Assembly (NCBI RefSeq): GCF_002933395.1 | Contig: NZ_CM009490.1 | Location: forward strand, 62,001-126,000 | Direction of reading: 5' to 3' | DNA: 64,000 nt | Source: Yoonia maritima | GTDB lineage: Bacteria; Pseudomonadota; Alphaproteobacteria; Rhodobacterales; Rhodobacteraceae | Part shown: positions 40,143 through 47,511 of the stretch, piece after piece | Layout of the letters: each line of letters opens with the position of its first letter | Position numbering within the stretch: the first letter of the stretch is position 1 | The notes under the pieces: model-generated | The model's input: only the letters and a program-made list of their open reading frames with translations | Told to the model about the DNA's origin: nothing | Databases searched by the model: none | Program-made: the position numbers and the translations under genes

Positions 40143-42236
40143 TTATTGGGGGGCTCCGAGAACTGAAAGCGGAAAACTACGTACGTCCTGGGCGATTTCA
40201 TGCGGCGCAAAGACCATAAGATCGATGTTATTTGCGGCGAGAATCCGCCGAAAGCGACGCCGCAAATCCGAAGATATTACAACCGCAACGTGCTTGCTGC
40301 GTGATCCGCTGTCTCGAATCAAATTGTGAAGATCGGCAAGAACTGATTCCAACGTTCCTTCGGGTAAATTCAGGTCATTTTCCTGAATCGCGGTATCGGC
40401 GCGACGGCCTGAAATACGCTTGCGCAGGGCTCGTTCTAGCTCTGGACCGACCATGACCAGCCCCAAAATATCATCGTCGCCAACAGCCGCATGACACATT
40501 TGACGGCGCATGGATAACCGTATTCCGTCTGCCAATGCTTCGGGTTCAACGACGCCTTTTTCGTCGACCCACGCTTGCAATCCTGACAGCAATAAATTGA
40601 GCGGCCTAAGCGGCACGCCTTCTTCGACCAAATGGCGAAAGGCGGCAAATAGCGCTGCAGAACCTGTTTTCGTGACCGCGCTTTCGATTGCGCTTTGATC
40701 GACGGCGCGGCAACGGTCGATCAGGTCATCAAATTGCGGCCGCGAAAACAGATTACCAACATAGCGTTGATGCATTCCGAACAGTTGATCCCCCAAGGCG
40801 GTGCCTAATGCGATTTCTCCGATGGCGGGATCGTCGGTTGTTGCGTTGGCCAGCGTATTGCCGGCTTCGATTTCTGATACGGCAACACCGTTGAATGCAT
40901 GCCAATCGATAGGGCGCAGTTTGTGGCTGTCACATTGTGCAAGGGTCGCGGCCTTGTCGACGGATAGCCGGAACAAGCGTGTGTAGGCGGGAATATTGTC
41001 ACGCAAAACGGGGACCTCATCCAGTTCAAGCGCAAAGCTGTCAGGATCAAGATCGGGCGAAACAATAATATCGGGGCGTTGAAAATTGACCCCGCTACGT
41101 TGGTTTAGCGTCAGAAACTGGCGTTCGGCCCGGTCACACATAGCAGTGATATTCACGCGGTCGGCAAGGTTGGAACCCAGTCGTAAAACCAACCGATTGC
41201 TGATTTCAAGCGTTGGGTTAGGCACCAGCAGGTCGTCTGCTGACGATGGCGCCTCTGTCGCGTCTATATCATCGACAGGGGCTGCATTATCGCGTTTCAG
41301 TTTTGTCGCGGTCAAAACCGACAACACCAAAAGAACGGCTGCCGCGCTACCAAACATAACGATGGGAAAGCCGGGCACCAAGCCGATGCCCAAAACGACC
41401 ACCGCTGCGACGGCAGGAACGCGGGGTTCTGTGATCAGCTCTTTTCCGATGTCAGACCCAAGGTCTTGGTTGTCGGCGTTGGTGGCGCGCGTCACGATAA
41501 TACCGGCACAAAGGGACATCAAAAGCGCGGGAACTTGGGCGACCAAGCCGTCACCGATAGTCAGCAGTGAAAACACGGCTCCTGCCTCGGATAGGCTTAG
41601 GTCATGGGTTGTCACGCCAACAGCAATGCCGCCAATCAGGTTGATTGCGATAATGATCAGCCCGGCAATCGCATCACCTTTGACGAATTTCATTGCCCCA
41701 TCCATTGACCCAAAAAATTGGCTGTCCCGATACAGCCGCTTGCGCATTTGTTCGCCAACTTCGGGGTCAAGCGTGCCAGCGCGGATGTCAGCGTCAATGC
41801 TCATTTGCTTGCCGGGCAGGGCATCAAGCGCAAAGCGCGCGCCAACTTCAGCGACCCGTTCGGCACCTTTGGTCACAACAAGAAATTGCACGACCGTGAT
41901 GATCAAAAAGATAACAAGCCCGATAGCGACGCTGCCTTGGACGACGAAATTACCAAAGGTTTCGATGATCGCGCCGCCGTCTGCCTCGCTAAGGATCAGG
42001 CGGGTGGTGCCGATCGATAGCGCCAGCCGAAACGCGGTGCCAATCAAGATGACAGAGGGAAAAGTAGAAAAATCAGAGGGTTGTTTCAGGTAAATTGCGA
42101 CCGTCAGCAGAACAACCGCCAGCGTGATATTCACCGAAAGAAGGAGATCAATCACCATCTGGTCAAGCGGGATGATCATGAGCATCAAAATGGCCACCAG
42201 AAGGCCAACGAGCAATAGATCCTTACGAAGTGACAT
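40143..42236 (-). CDS. sctV: T3SS export-gate protein SctV
   Basis: FHIPEP-family export gate (YscV/HrcV/RhcV). The N-terminal half has about eight membrane helices with the family stretches PSVILIGTAFRLALSIGTTRLIL and ALDALPGKQMSIDADIRAGTL; the C-terminal half is the cytoplasmic ring that receives substrates. I start at ATG 42236 (SLRKDLLLVG), giving 697 residues, the normal length; a reading from 42317 would translate through a terminator hairpin. It lacks flagellar neighbours and lies among T3SS genes, so it is SctV rather than FlhA. It is downstream of a small gene and an attenuator. Confidence 0.9.
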   Translation of the reverse strand: MSLRKDLLLVGLLVAILMLMIIPLDQMVIDLLLSVNITLAVVLLTVAIYLKQPSDFSTFPSVILIGTAFRLALSIGTTRLILSEADGGAIIETFGNFVVQGSVAIGLVIFLIITVVQFLVVTKGAERVAEVGARFALDALPGKQMSIDADIRAGTLDPEVGEQMRKRLYRDSQFFGSMDGAMKFVKGDAIAGLIIIAINLIGGIAVGVTTHDLSLSEAGAVFSLLTIGDGLVAQVPALLMSLCAGIIVTRATNADNQDLGSDIGKELITEPRVPAVAAVVVLGIGLVPGFPIVMFGSAAAVLLVLSVLTATKLKRDNAAPVDDIDATEAPSSADDLLVPNPTLEISNRLVLRLGSNLADRVNITAMCDRAERQFLTLNQRSGVNFQRPDIIVSPDLDPDSFALELDEVPVLRDNIPAYTRLFRLSVDKAATLAQCDSHKLRPIDWHAFNGVAVSEIEAGNTLANATTDDPAIGEIALGTALGDQLFGMHQRYVGNLFSRPQFDDLIDRCRAVDQSAIESAVTKTGSAALFAAFRHLVEEGVPLRPLNLLLSGLQAWVDEKGVVEPEALADGIRLSMRRQMCHAAVGDDDILGLVMVGPELERALRKRISGRRADTAIQENDLNLPEGTLESVLADLHNLIRDSGSRSKHVAVVISSDLRRRFRRILAANNIDLMVFAPHEIAQDVRSFPLSVLGAPQ

Positions 42237-42289
42237 GCGGGTGTTTCCCTCTATCTCGGTTTGCGCTGAAACGTCTTGCGCTAAAAATG

Positions 42290-42319
42290 AATTGGGGCGG
42301 TCGTTGGACCGCCCCAATT
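42290..42319 (-). terminator. Attenuator/terminator between the small T3SS gene and sctV
   Basis: Perfect 13-bp stem AATTGGGGCGGTC / GACCGCCCCAATT with a GTTG-type 4-base loop; on the minus strand it is followed by CATTTTTAG. It begins 19 bases after the stop of the small gene and ends about 50 bases before the sctV start. It should let the small gene be made in excess over sctV. Confidence 0.88.
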
Positions 42320-42337
42320 CGAAACGATAGGGCCAAT

Positions 42338-42517
42338 TTAGCCTTTACCAGCGTTCTGGTTGTCAGTCTTAAAGGGCTCAACGGCTTCTTTAAATTCGAC
42401 CTGCTTTTCCATCATTTTGATGTAAAGCGCTTGGAAACGACCTTCGAGAGCGGCTTGGTTCGCATCAGATGCTTCGAGGTCACCTTCGCCCGCTGACGAG
42501 CTTACTGTATCTGCCAT
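42338..42517 (-). CDS. Small T3SS protein, candidate needle/pilus subunit
   Basis: 59-residue protein behind a very good AAGGAG at ATG 42517. It has a flexible Ser/Gly/Asp-rich first third and then one long amphipathic helix (ALEGRFQALYIKMMEKQVEFKEAVEPF), the general look of small secreted T3SS filament subunits, though I see no family match. The same frame is open upstream to a second well-placed start at 42745 (GGAAGGAGATTTGG), which would give a 135-residue form with a basic, Cys-containing N-terminal half. The strong terminator just after it implies high expression relative to sctV. Other small T3SS roles such as chaperone are possible. Confidence 0.6.
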   Translation of the reverse strand: MADTVSSSAGEGDLEASDANQAALEGRFQALYIKMMEKQVEFKEAVEPFKTDNQNAGKG

Positions 42518-42805
42518 GTTTGGCTCCTTGTTTTGACTTTGCTTATCGGGCTGTTTGGCCCCCACATCCGGCGCCCCTTTGGGACACCGATCTTTCCCGG
42601 ATTTCCTTTCAACCTTGGTGCGGCATGCGCCATTTGATGTTGAAAGTTCGGGATCTCGTAGAATGCGTTTGAAGGCATCGTCGTTCCCGTGGCGTGTGAA
42701 ACGGGATGCGCAACCGCGCTGACTTTTGTCGATGCTAAAACTCATTCCAAATCTCCTTCCTTGCTTCATTTTGTGACATGCGCGGTGCGATGCGGACTGT
42801 GATTG

Positions 42806-42822
42806 ATACGCAAAATGCTACG
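42806..42822 (-). promoter_or_regulatory. CTACG-N7-CTACG box, copy B
   Basis: ATACGCAAAATGCTACG on the plus strand, i.e. CGTAG-N7-CGTAT toward the small T3SS gene, 61 bp upstream of its longer start (42745). The flank reads GTGGCACGTAG on the minus strand, identical over 11 bases to copy A. It lies in the 86-bp gap after the NolW-like gene. Confidence 0.65.
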
Positions 42823-42831
42823 TGCCACTTT

Positions 42832-43476
42832 TCAATCTGAAATGGGGGTGTTGCTTTGTTCAGCGGTGATGCCGCGGCGCACAATCACGTTGCGACCCGG
42901 TCGCGCAGGGGCGGAAAACGCGACCTTTGCAGGCACAGATTCAATCACCGCCTCGACCAGTGCCAACATCCGTGGCGGGCCGGAAATGGCGACGGTCGAT
43001 TCCTCGGCTGTGGCCCGGATCGGATAGCGTTCAAGCTTTAGACCCGCTTCATCAAGCACGTCGATGGCGTCGTCAGGGCTTAGGTCGCCAAGACGGATCA
43101 GCCGTGTCATGGCTTCTTCGCGGGCCGAAACATGAACAACCCCGTTGAAGGCAAACCAGTCTAGCCGCTGTGAATCTGCAACATCATCCAAGATTTCGCT
43201 GACGGTGCCGGTCAAGCGTGTGTCGCTGATCGTTCCCCTGACCCGATCCGATACATCAAGCCGAAGCCCGCGATTTTGCGCCATAAGTTCAAGGAACGCG
43301 GCAACAGGTTGGCGCAGAACCAAATAGTCATCGGTTTGGGTCAGCGCGGCATCCGTGTTTGTTTGATCTGTGATGGCCGCAGTGGCGGACTGCGTATCTG
43401 CCCATACCGTCATCGGTGCACTGCAAGCCAAGGCGACCGCGGCGCATCTTAATATAGCCTGTTTGGTTTGGGGCAT
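42832..43476 (-). CDS. NolW/RhcC1-like stand-alone secretin N-terminal domain protein
   Basis: 214-residue exported protein starting at ATG 43476 with a Sec signal ending in TVWA. The mature part matches the periplasmic N0/N1 domains of T3SS secretins: YLVLRQPVAAFLELMAQNRGL, LDWFAFNGVVHVSA, and the AISGPPRMLALVEAV block. It stops after this block, so the membrane-pore domain is missing. In rhizobial T3SS the secretin is naturally split into RhcC1 (NolW) and RhcC2, and this gene has the size and content of RhcC1. No RhcC2 is in the window. It diverges from the sctI-sctD operon with a shared upstream box. Confidence 0.78.
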   Translation of the reverse strand: MPQTKQAILRCAAVALACSAPMTVWADTQSATAAITDQTNTDAALTQTDDYLVLRQPVAAFLELMAQNRGLRLDVSDRVRGTISDTRLTGTVSEILDDVADSQRLDWFAFNGVVHVSAREEAMTRLIRLGDLSPDDAIDVLDEAGLKLERYPIRATAEESTVAISGPPRMLALVEAVIESVPAKVAFSAPARPGRNVIVRRGITAEQSNTPISD

Positions 43477-43546
43477 TGGCGCGTCCTTTGTTGCGGCTGT
43501 TGCGCTTAGAATGACCGTGCGCAGGCCACGTCGTCTTGCGCGGCGG

Positions 43547-43563
43547 CTACGTAGTTTTCTACG
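43547..43563. promoter_or_regulatory. CTACG-N7-CTACG box, copy A
   Basis: CTACGTAGTTTTCTACG lies 70 bp upstream of the NolW-like start (minus) and 105 bp upstream of the 45-residue gene that opens the plus-strand operon, so one site may serve both. CTACGTAG is a palindrome, and the second CTACG follows after 7 bases as in copies B and C. Confidence 0.65.
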
Positions 43564-43668
43564 TGCCACAGGCCGCGATGCGTAGCGCACGTCATGCCCG
43601 CAATCGGCGCTGTCGGGCATGTTCCATGATGACAACTGGCCGTTCATGCCACGAAAAAGGAGCAATTG

Positions 43669-43806
43669 ATGGAACCCGTAGACGGTGAAACCGCAGCGCC
43701 CGAGACTGAACCAACTGAAGAAGAAATTCAGGAAAAAGCATTCGAGTTGATCGCAACCATGCTTTTGACCGATTTGATAACCGACAACATCCGCGACAAT
43801 GAATAG
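43669..43806 (+). CDS. 45-residue acidic T3SS-operon protein
   Basis: Very small gene behind AAAAAGGAGCAATTG, a strong ribosome site. The product is acidic (ETEPTEEEIQEK) and ends in one amphipathic helix (AFELIATMLLTDLITDNI). Its stop overlaps the next start by 8 bases, so it is part of the sctI-sctD operon. The small size and helix would suit a needle subunit or a needle chaperone (YscE-like), but there is no clear match. Confidence 0.6.
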   Translation: MEPVDGETAAPETEPTEEEIQEKAFELIATMLLTDLITDNIRDNE

Positions 43807-44230
43807 CTGCGTTGCCGATATCACCCCTGACGAAGGCCTGTCACAGACGACGTGTATGACACTGGACGAGGCGATGGGGCAGGCCCGGTCAGAGGCGGCG
43901 CAGCAATCCAACTTTGCCGATATCGCATCGCGTGCGGTCGGGCAGGCGACAACACGGCCTGCGGTGCACAACGATTTTATGCAGGCCGAACGTGACGCGC
44001 TGTCTGGGCCGGGGTCCGGCGCAGTTGGCGATGCAAAGCAGCAGGTGCTGTCTGATGTCGAACGGCCCGGTGCCGCCAAACGCGATGATAACGTCGATGG
44101 CGCGGATCAGGGCGAGCAGCTCGAAGATCGTGTGCGTTCGCTTTATTTGGAACTGACCAACTATCAAGTGGCTTGGAAAATCGCACAGCGTATTCAACAA
44201 GACACGTCGCAGCTTTTAAGGGGGCAATAA
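43799..44230 (+). CDS. T3SS inner-rod candidate (SctI-like)
   Basis: 143-residue hydrophilic protein. The C-terminal 40 residues, EDRVRSLYLELTNYQVAWKIAQRIQQ followed by LLRGQ, match the conserved end of YscI/SctI inner-rod proteins, which polymerise below the needle. The first 90 residues are low in conserved features. It lies 3 bases before sctD, in the order seen in several T3SS operons. Confidence rests on the C-terminal pattern only. Confidence 0.6.
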   Translation: MNSCVADITPDEGLSQTTCMTLDEAMGQARSEAAQQSNFADIASRAVGQATTRPAVHNDFMQAERDALSGPGSGAVGDAKQQVLSDVERPGAAKRDDNVDGADQGEQLEDRVRSLYLELTNYQVAWKIAQRIQQDTSQLLRGQ

Positions 44231-44233
44231 CCG

Positions 44234-45184
44234 ATGATCGGTGACTTGCCATCGCAGTTCCAATGGCTTTGGGGGCGCGCACGTGCGCGTCTGTCAGGTT
44301 TTGTACAAGACGACCCTGCCGTTTCGGTCGAGATCACCGTCACCAGCGGTCTGATGCAAGGCGAAATGGCGACCTTTGCCCAAAACGAAATATCGCTGGG
44401 TTCCGGTGATCATGATGACAGTCAGTTGTTTGACGAAGGGATTGTCGAAGGCCACGCGGTGCTGTGCTTGCGCCGTTCTATCTTTGGGACGTTGGCGACA
44501 GTGCAGACAGGCGACGGCAAGGTTCAATTCGCAGGCGAAACCGTTGCGCAAAACACGAGGTCGGGTGAATACCGGCTGCCGGTCGATATTGTGCTGGGCG
44601 GAACGACGTTGCACATGCGTGGTTGTGCTGTGCCAGAAACACAAACAGGCCGGTTCATTGCTGGGGCTTTGGTGTCTGCCGTTGCCGCCTTTGGTTTGTT
44701 GGCTGTGCTGTTGGTCCCGTCGCAAAAGTCGACACTGACATTCCGCGCCGTGGAAAGCCCACGCGCTATTGTTACCAATGTGGCTGACACGCCATTTATC
44801 GCAACATCGGTCCATGCGCGCAGTCGGCTGATCGCATTGGGGCTTACACCCTATCTGAACACAGATGTCGCTGATAATGGTACGCTGACAGTATCAGGTG
44901 TCATACCCAGCCGACTTGAACGCGATTGGCAGCAATTTACGCAGTGGTACGATAGCCAGCCTAGCGCCCCAGTGCTTGTGCGGCAGGTGACGGTAACCCA
45001 AGGCTTAAACGATCTGCCTCCGATTGCGCTGATCCAACTGCATCCGCCAAAGCGCGTGGTCTTTGCGGATGGTACGGTGTCGGTGCAGGGGGATGTTATC
45101 TTTGATAATTGGGCAATCGACGCGATTGACACGGATGCCCTGACCTTGACCCGTCAGGGCGAACGTATTCGCGTCGCGTATTGA
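44234..45184 (+). CDS. sctD: T3SS inner-membrane ring protein SctD
   Basis: 316-residue bitopic protein. Residues about 20-125 form a forkhead-associated-like cytoplasmic domain (ISLGSGDHDDSQLFDEGIVEGHAVLCL), then one membrane helix (about 140-160, GALVSAVAAFGLLAVLLV), then a periplasmic part with ring-building segments (LTVSGVIPSRLERDW; VQGDVIFDNW). This layout is that of SctD (YscD/HrpQ). It is shorter than Yersinia YscD (about 420), as in rhizobial and plant-pathogen systems. Confidence 0.8.
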   Translation: MIGDLPSQFQWLWGRARARLSGFVQDDPAVSVEITVTSGLMQGEMATFAQNEISLGSGDHDDSQLFDEGIVEGHAVLCLRRSIFGTLATVQTGDGKVQFAGETVAQNTRSGEYRLPVDIVLGGTTLHMRGCAVPETQTGRFIAGALVSAVAAFGLLAVLLVPSQKSTLTFRAVESPRAIVTNVADTPFIATSVHARSRLIALGLTPYLNTDVADNGTLTVSGVIPSRLERDWQQFTQWYDSQPSAPVLVRQVTVTQGLNDLPPIALIQLHPPKRVVFADGTVSVQGDVIFDNWAIDAIDTDALTLTRQGERIRVAY

Positions 45185-45201
45185 ACGAAAAAGGGTAGGA
45201 T

Positions 45202-45606
45202 ATGACACGTATCGGTACATCACCCACAGGCTTAGGGCATATACCTGCGCCACGCCGCAATCAGGTTGATCCGGTGTCAGAGCCGGTCGATTTAGGCCAA
45301 GACCCCAAGTCGGAGCGCATCCCACAGTCACCCGTTCGCGCAGGTTTGTATGAACAGGATACCCCGGGCTGGACAACGATGATTGATCCGGCTTTGGCTG
45401 ACCCCGCGTTGATTGCCCGCATTGCCAATGCAGAACCACGGCAGTTGGCCTATGACGTGGCGACGACATCGTTGCGGCTGCGCGCCCAAGCCGAAGAAAC
45501 AGGCGCGCAGGATGCATTACCCGGTTGCGACGCTTTGGATCGACAGGCGTTGCTGTTCGAACATTTGCATATGCTATGCACTGAATCGCCCGAGGTGATC
45601 GGATGA
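45202..45606 (+). CDS. Unknown T3SS-operon protein
   Basis: 134-residue soluble protein with a Pro-rich, probably disordered first 55 residues and a helical second half (PALIARIANAEPRQLAYDVATTSLRL, then CDALDRQALLFEHLHMLC). No family recognised. It lies 17 bases after sctD and overlaps the next gene by 4 bases (ATGA). Given the TPR-like neighbour it could be a chaperone or needle-complex partner. Confidence 0.65.
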   Translation: MTRIGTSPTGLGHIPAPRRNQVDPVSEPVDLGQDPKSERIPQSPVRAGLYEQDTPGWTTMIDPALADPALIARIANAEPRQLAYDVATTSLRLRAQAEETGAQDALPGCDALDRQALLFEHLHMLCTESPEVIG

Positions 45607-45926
45607 AACACGAAACCGACCCCTTTGTGGCTGATGTGGCGGACCAATCTAACGTGCAGATGAATGCTGATGTGGCGCTGATCAACGGGCTCGCGGCGGT
45701 GCATATATCCTATGGGCGATTCAATTCGGCTGCAGATCTGATTGGCCTTGCCCAATGGTGCGCGCCAGCAGACCCCGAAACCCAAGGGCTCGCTGCACGT
45801 TTGGCGGCAAAGCGTGGGGACCAGACGACGGCAATCACCATCTTACGCAAAATCCGCCGCGACAACGACACGATGCCCGCACGCGACGTTGCTTTATTGG
45901 CCCGGCTCACGCGCTTGGCCCATTAG
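45603..45926 (+). CDS. TPR-like small T3SS protein (YscG-type chaperone candidate)
   Basis: 107-residue helical protein. The segments INGLAAVHISYGRFNSAADLIGLAQWCAP and QGLAARLAAKRGDQTTAITILRKIRR have the Ala/Gly/Tyr spacing of tetratricopeptide-like hairpins. Small TPR proteins (YscG, PscG) chaperone the T3SS needle subunit with a small helical partner, and this position fits. The T3SS cluster ends here; 44 bp later the remains of a UDG gene begin on the other strand. Confidence 0.65.
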   Translation: MKHETDPFVADVADQSNVQMNADVALINGLAAVHISYGRFNSAADLIGLAQWCAPADPETQGLAARLAAKRGDQTTAITILRKIRRDNDTMPARDVALLARLTRLAH

Positions 45927-45970
45927 CCAAGCAGGTGTTTACGATGAAATTCCGCTAGCTTTTCGCTTTG

Positions 45971-46303
45971 TCAGATCAACTGTTTCGTGCGTTCTTGTAG
46001 GGCGGGAATGATGTCGTCTTCGAACCACGGGTTGGCTTTCAACCATCGGTTATTTCTGGGGCTGGGGTGCGGTAAGATCAGTTGCTTTGGCCACAGCCGA
46101 ACCCATGATTTTACGGCAGCGGTTACTGTGGAACTGGAATACGTGGGTAGGTGCCAATCAATGGCATAACGCCCGATGATCAGAGTTAGCTCAACAGCTT
46201 GCAGCGTTGGCAGTATGCGCTCTCTCCAGGTTAAGGCGCATTCGGTACGCGGAGGCAGGTCGCCGCTTTTACCGGTTCCGGGAAAAACGCGGTTATATAA
46301 CAT
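45971..46303 (-). pseudogene. C-terminal fragment of a uracil-DNA glycosylase gene (left half of a split gene)
   Basis: The reading frame encodes the second half of a UDG-family protein: FPGTGKSGDLPPRTECALTWRERILP, LTLIIGRYAIDWHL and the motif HPSPRNNRWLKANPWFEDDIIP, aligning with residues about 100-195 of the intact copy at 46417-47037. The N-terminal half with the catalytic GQAPG is absent. A stop codon lies in frame just upstream (near 46312) and homology begins near 46290. The missing half lies 16.6 kb away at 62899-63084 in the same orientation. Confidence 0.85.
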
Positions 46304-46416
46304 GTAAATTGTCTATTCCATGGCTATCCAATTGATATCCCTATGTTTTCCCGTGAAGTCAAAATAAAACCGTCTATAGACAGTTTCTTTCGAGTAACTG
46401 CTCAGCGAAAAGTGAG

Positions 46417-47037
46417 TTATTTCCTCTCAGATTCACTTAGATTTTGTCTCACGCTTTGCTGAATTCTTGGAATGACATCAGCTTCGAACCAAGGGTTTTG
46501 CCTAAGCCATCTGTTGTTTCGCGGACTTGGGTGGGGCAGTACAAAGAACCGGTCTTGGCCTTCAGAAGACTGTTTGACTGCTTCTGCAACGGTCTTTCCA
46601 TTCAGGTGAGGCAAGTGCCATGCGATGGCATAGGCACCCAAGACCAAAGTCAGTTCGACACTCTTGAGAGCTGCCATTGTTTTCTTCCGCCATGTTGTCG
46701 CGCAAATTTCTGGTGGAGGTTTGTCGCCTGAAGAACCTGCACCAGGGAAGCAAAGTCCCATTGGAAAAATGCCGATCTGGGGATCCGCGTAGAAAGCAGA
46801 CTTATCAATCCCAAGCCATTCTCGCAAACGATCCCCAGAGGGATCGTCAAAGGGGCGATTTTTTAGATGAGTAATGCGTCCGGGAGCTTGGCCAATGATC
46901 AAGATCTTTGCCCGCTCATCCAGCTGAAAAATGGGGTTTGGACCAAGCGGAAGATCCTTACATAGCCTGCAAGCCTGCATCTCCAATTTGAGCCTATGAA
47001 AGTCCTTTAGCATCCGTTCCCAACTAATCAGTTTCAA
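46417..47037 (-). CDS. Uracil-DNA glycosylase family protein (intact island copy)
   Basis: 206-residue DNA repair enzyme of the UDG superfamily that removes uracil from DNA. N-terminal CRLC precedes PLGPNP; motif 1 is IIGQAPGRITHLKNRPFDDPSGDRLREWLG and motif 2 is HPSPRNNRWL, both complete. Cys residues in CRLC, LCFPG and EICATTW could bind an iron-sulfur cluster as in family 4 enzymes. It lies just inside the left end of the island and restores the function lost by splitting the host gene. Its sequence differs clearly from both host fragments, so it came with the element. Confidence 0.88.
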   Translation of the reverse strand: MKLISWERMLKDFHRLKLEMQACRLCKDLPLGPNPIFQLDERAKILIIGQAPGRITHLKNRPFDDPSGDRLREWLGIDKSAFYADPQIGIFPMGLCFPGAGSSGDKPPPEICATTWRKKTMAALKSVELTLVLGAYAIAWHLPHLNGKTVAEAVKQSSEGQDRFFVLPHPSPRNNRWLRQNPWFEADVIPRIQQSVRQNLSESERK

Positions 47038-47073
47038 TACCTACAGACTAAAACTGTGAGTATATTCTCGCTC

Positions 47074-47511
47074 TCATACTTTTTTGCCCATGTCAGCAAT
47101 ATGCTTTCTCAATCTCTTGTTGTCATCCGCCAGCCTTTCTTTCGTTTCGATCGCTTGCTGCAGCGCTCGTTCGGCTTGCACCAAGCTGACTTCTACATGG
47201 CTCAAACGCAGTTCTGATCGTTCAAGATTCTTCCTCATAGTACGACATTCGACCCTTAGTTCTTCTACTTGCCTAGCCCTGTTAGCCGTTTGTCGACCAC
47301 CTGCGATGAGTGTCTTAAGGTCGCGATACTTGGCTGTGTGCAGAGTCGAAAGCCCGCGTGATGCCTCCAAAGCGACTGTCGAATTATTGAGCTTGAGTTT
47401 GCCTTGAATTGCTTTCAGCTTGAGCGCTTCATTTATCGGTTTCCCTAGTTTGATTCGCTCAATTGCTTCCAAGAAATCTTGCCTTACACTATCAATCACG
47501 AACTCCCCCAT
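47074..47511 (-). CDS. Coiled-coil TnpC-like transposition protein
   Basis: About 145 residues starting at ATG 47511, overlapping the end of the recombinase gene. The N-terminal part is compact and the second half is a long coiled coil (RARQVEELRVECRTMRKNLERSELRLSHVEVSLVQAERALQQ). A small coiled-coil protein directly after a tyrosine recombinase is the arrangement of tnpC in Tn554-type elements, where it influences orientation and frequency of transposition. The assignment is by size, coiled coil and position. Confidence 0.6.
   Translation of the reverse strand: MGEFVIDSVRQDFLEAIERIKLGKPINEALKLKAIQGKLKLNNSTVALEASRGLSTLHTAKYRDLKTLIAGGRQTANRARQVEELRVECRTMRKNLERSELRLSHVEVSLVQAERALQQAIETKERLADDNKRLRKHIADMGKKV

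Noticed and set aside
41086-42093. 335-codon open frame on the plus strand
   Set aside because: It lies wholly antisense to sctV, and its protein is low-complexity and Ser/Arg/Thr-rich, as expected from reading a GC-rich gene on the wrong strand.
40143-42236. SctV gene as flagellar FlhA
   Set aside because: No flagellar gene is nearby, while sctD, a secretin N-domain and T3SS-type substrates are.
46372-46381. Palindrome GTCTATAGAC near the left island end as an attachment site
   Set aside because: No matching copy was found at the right junction near 62.9 kb, so it is not supported as an att core.
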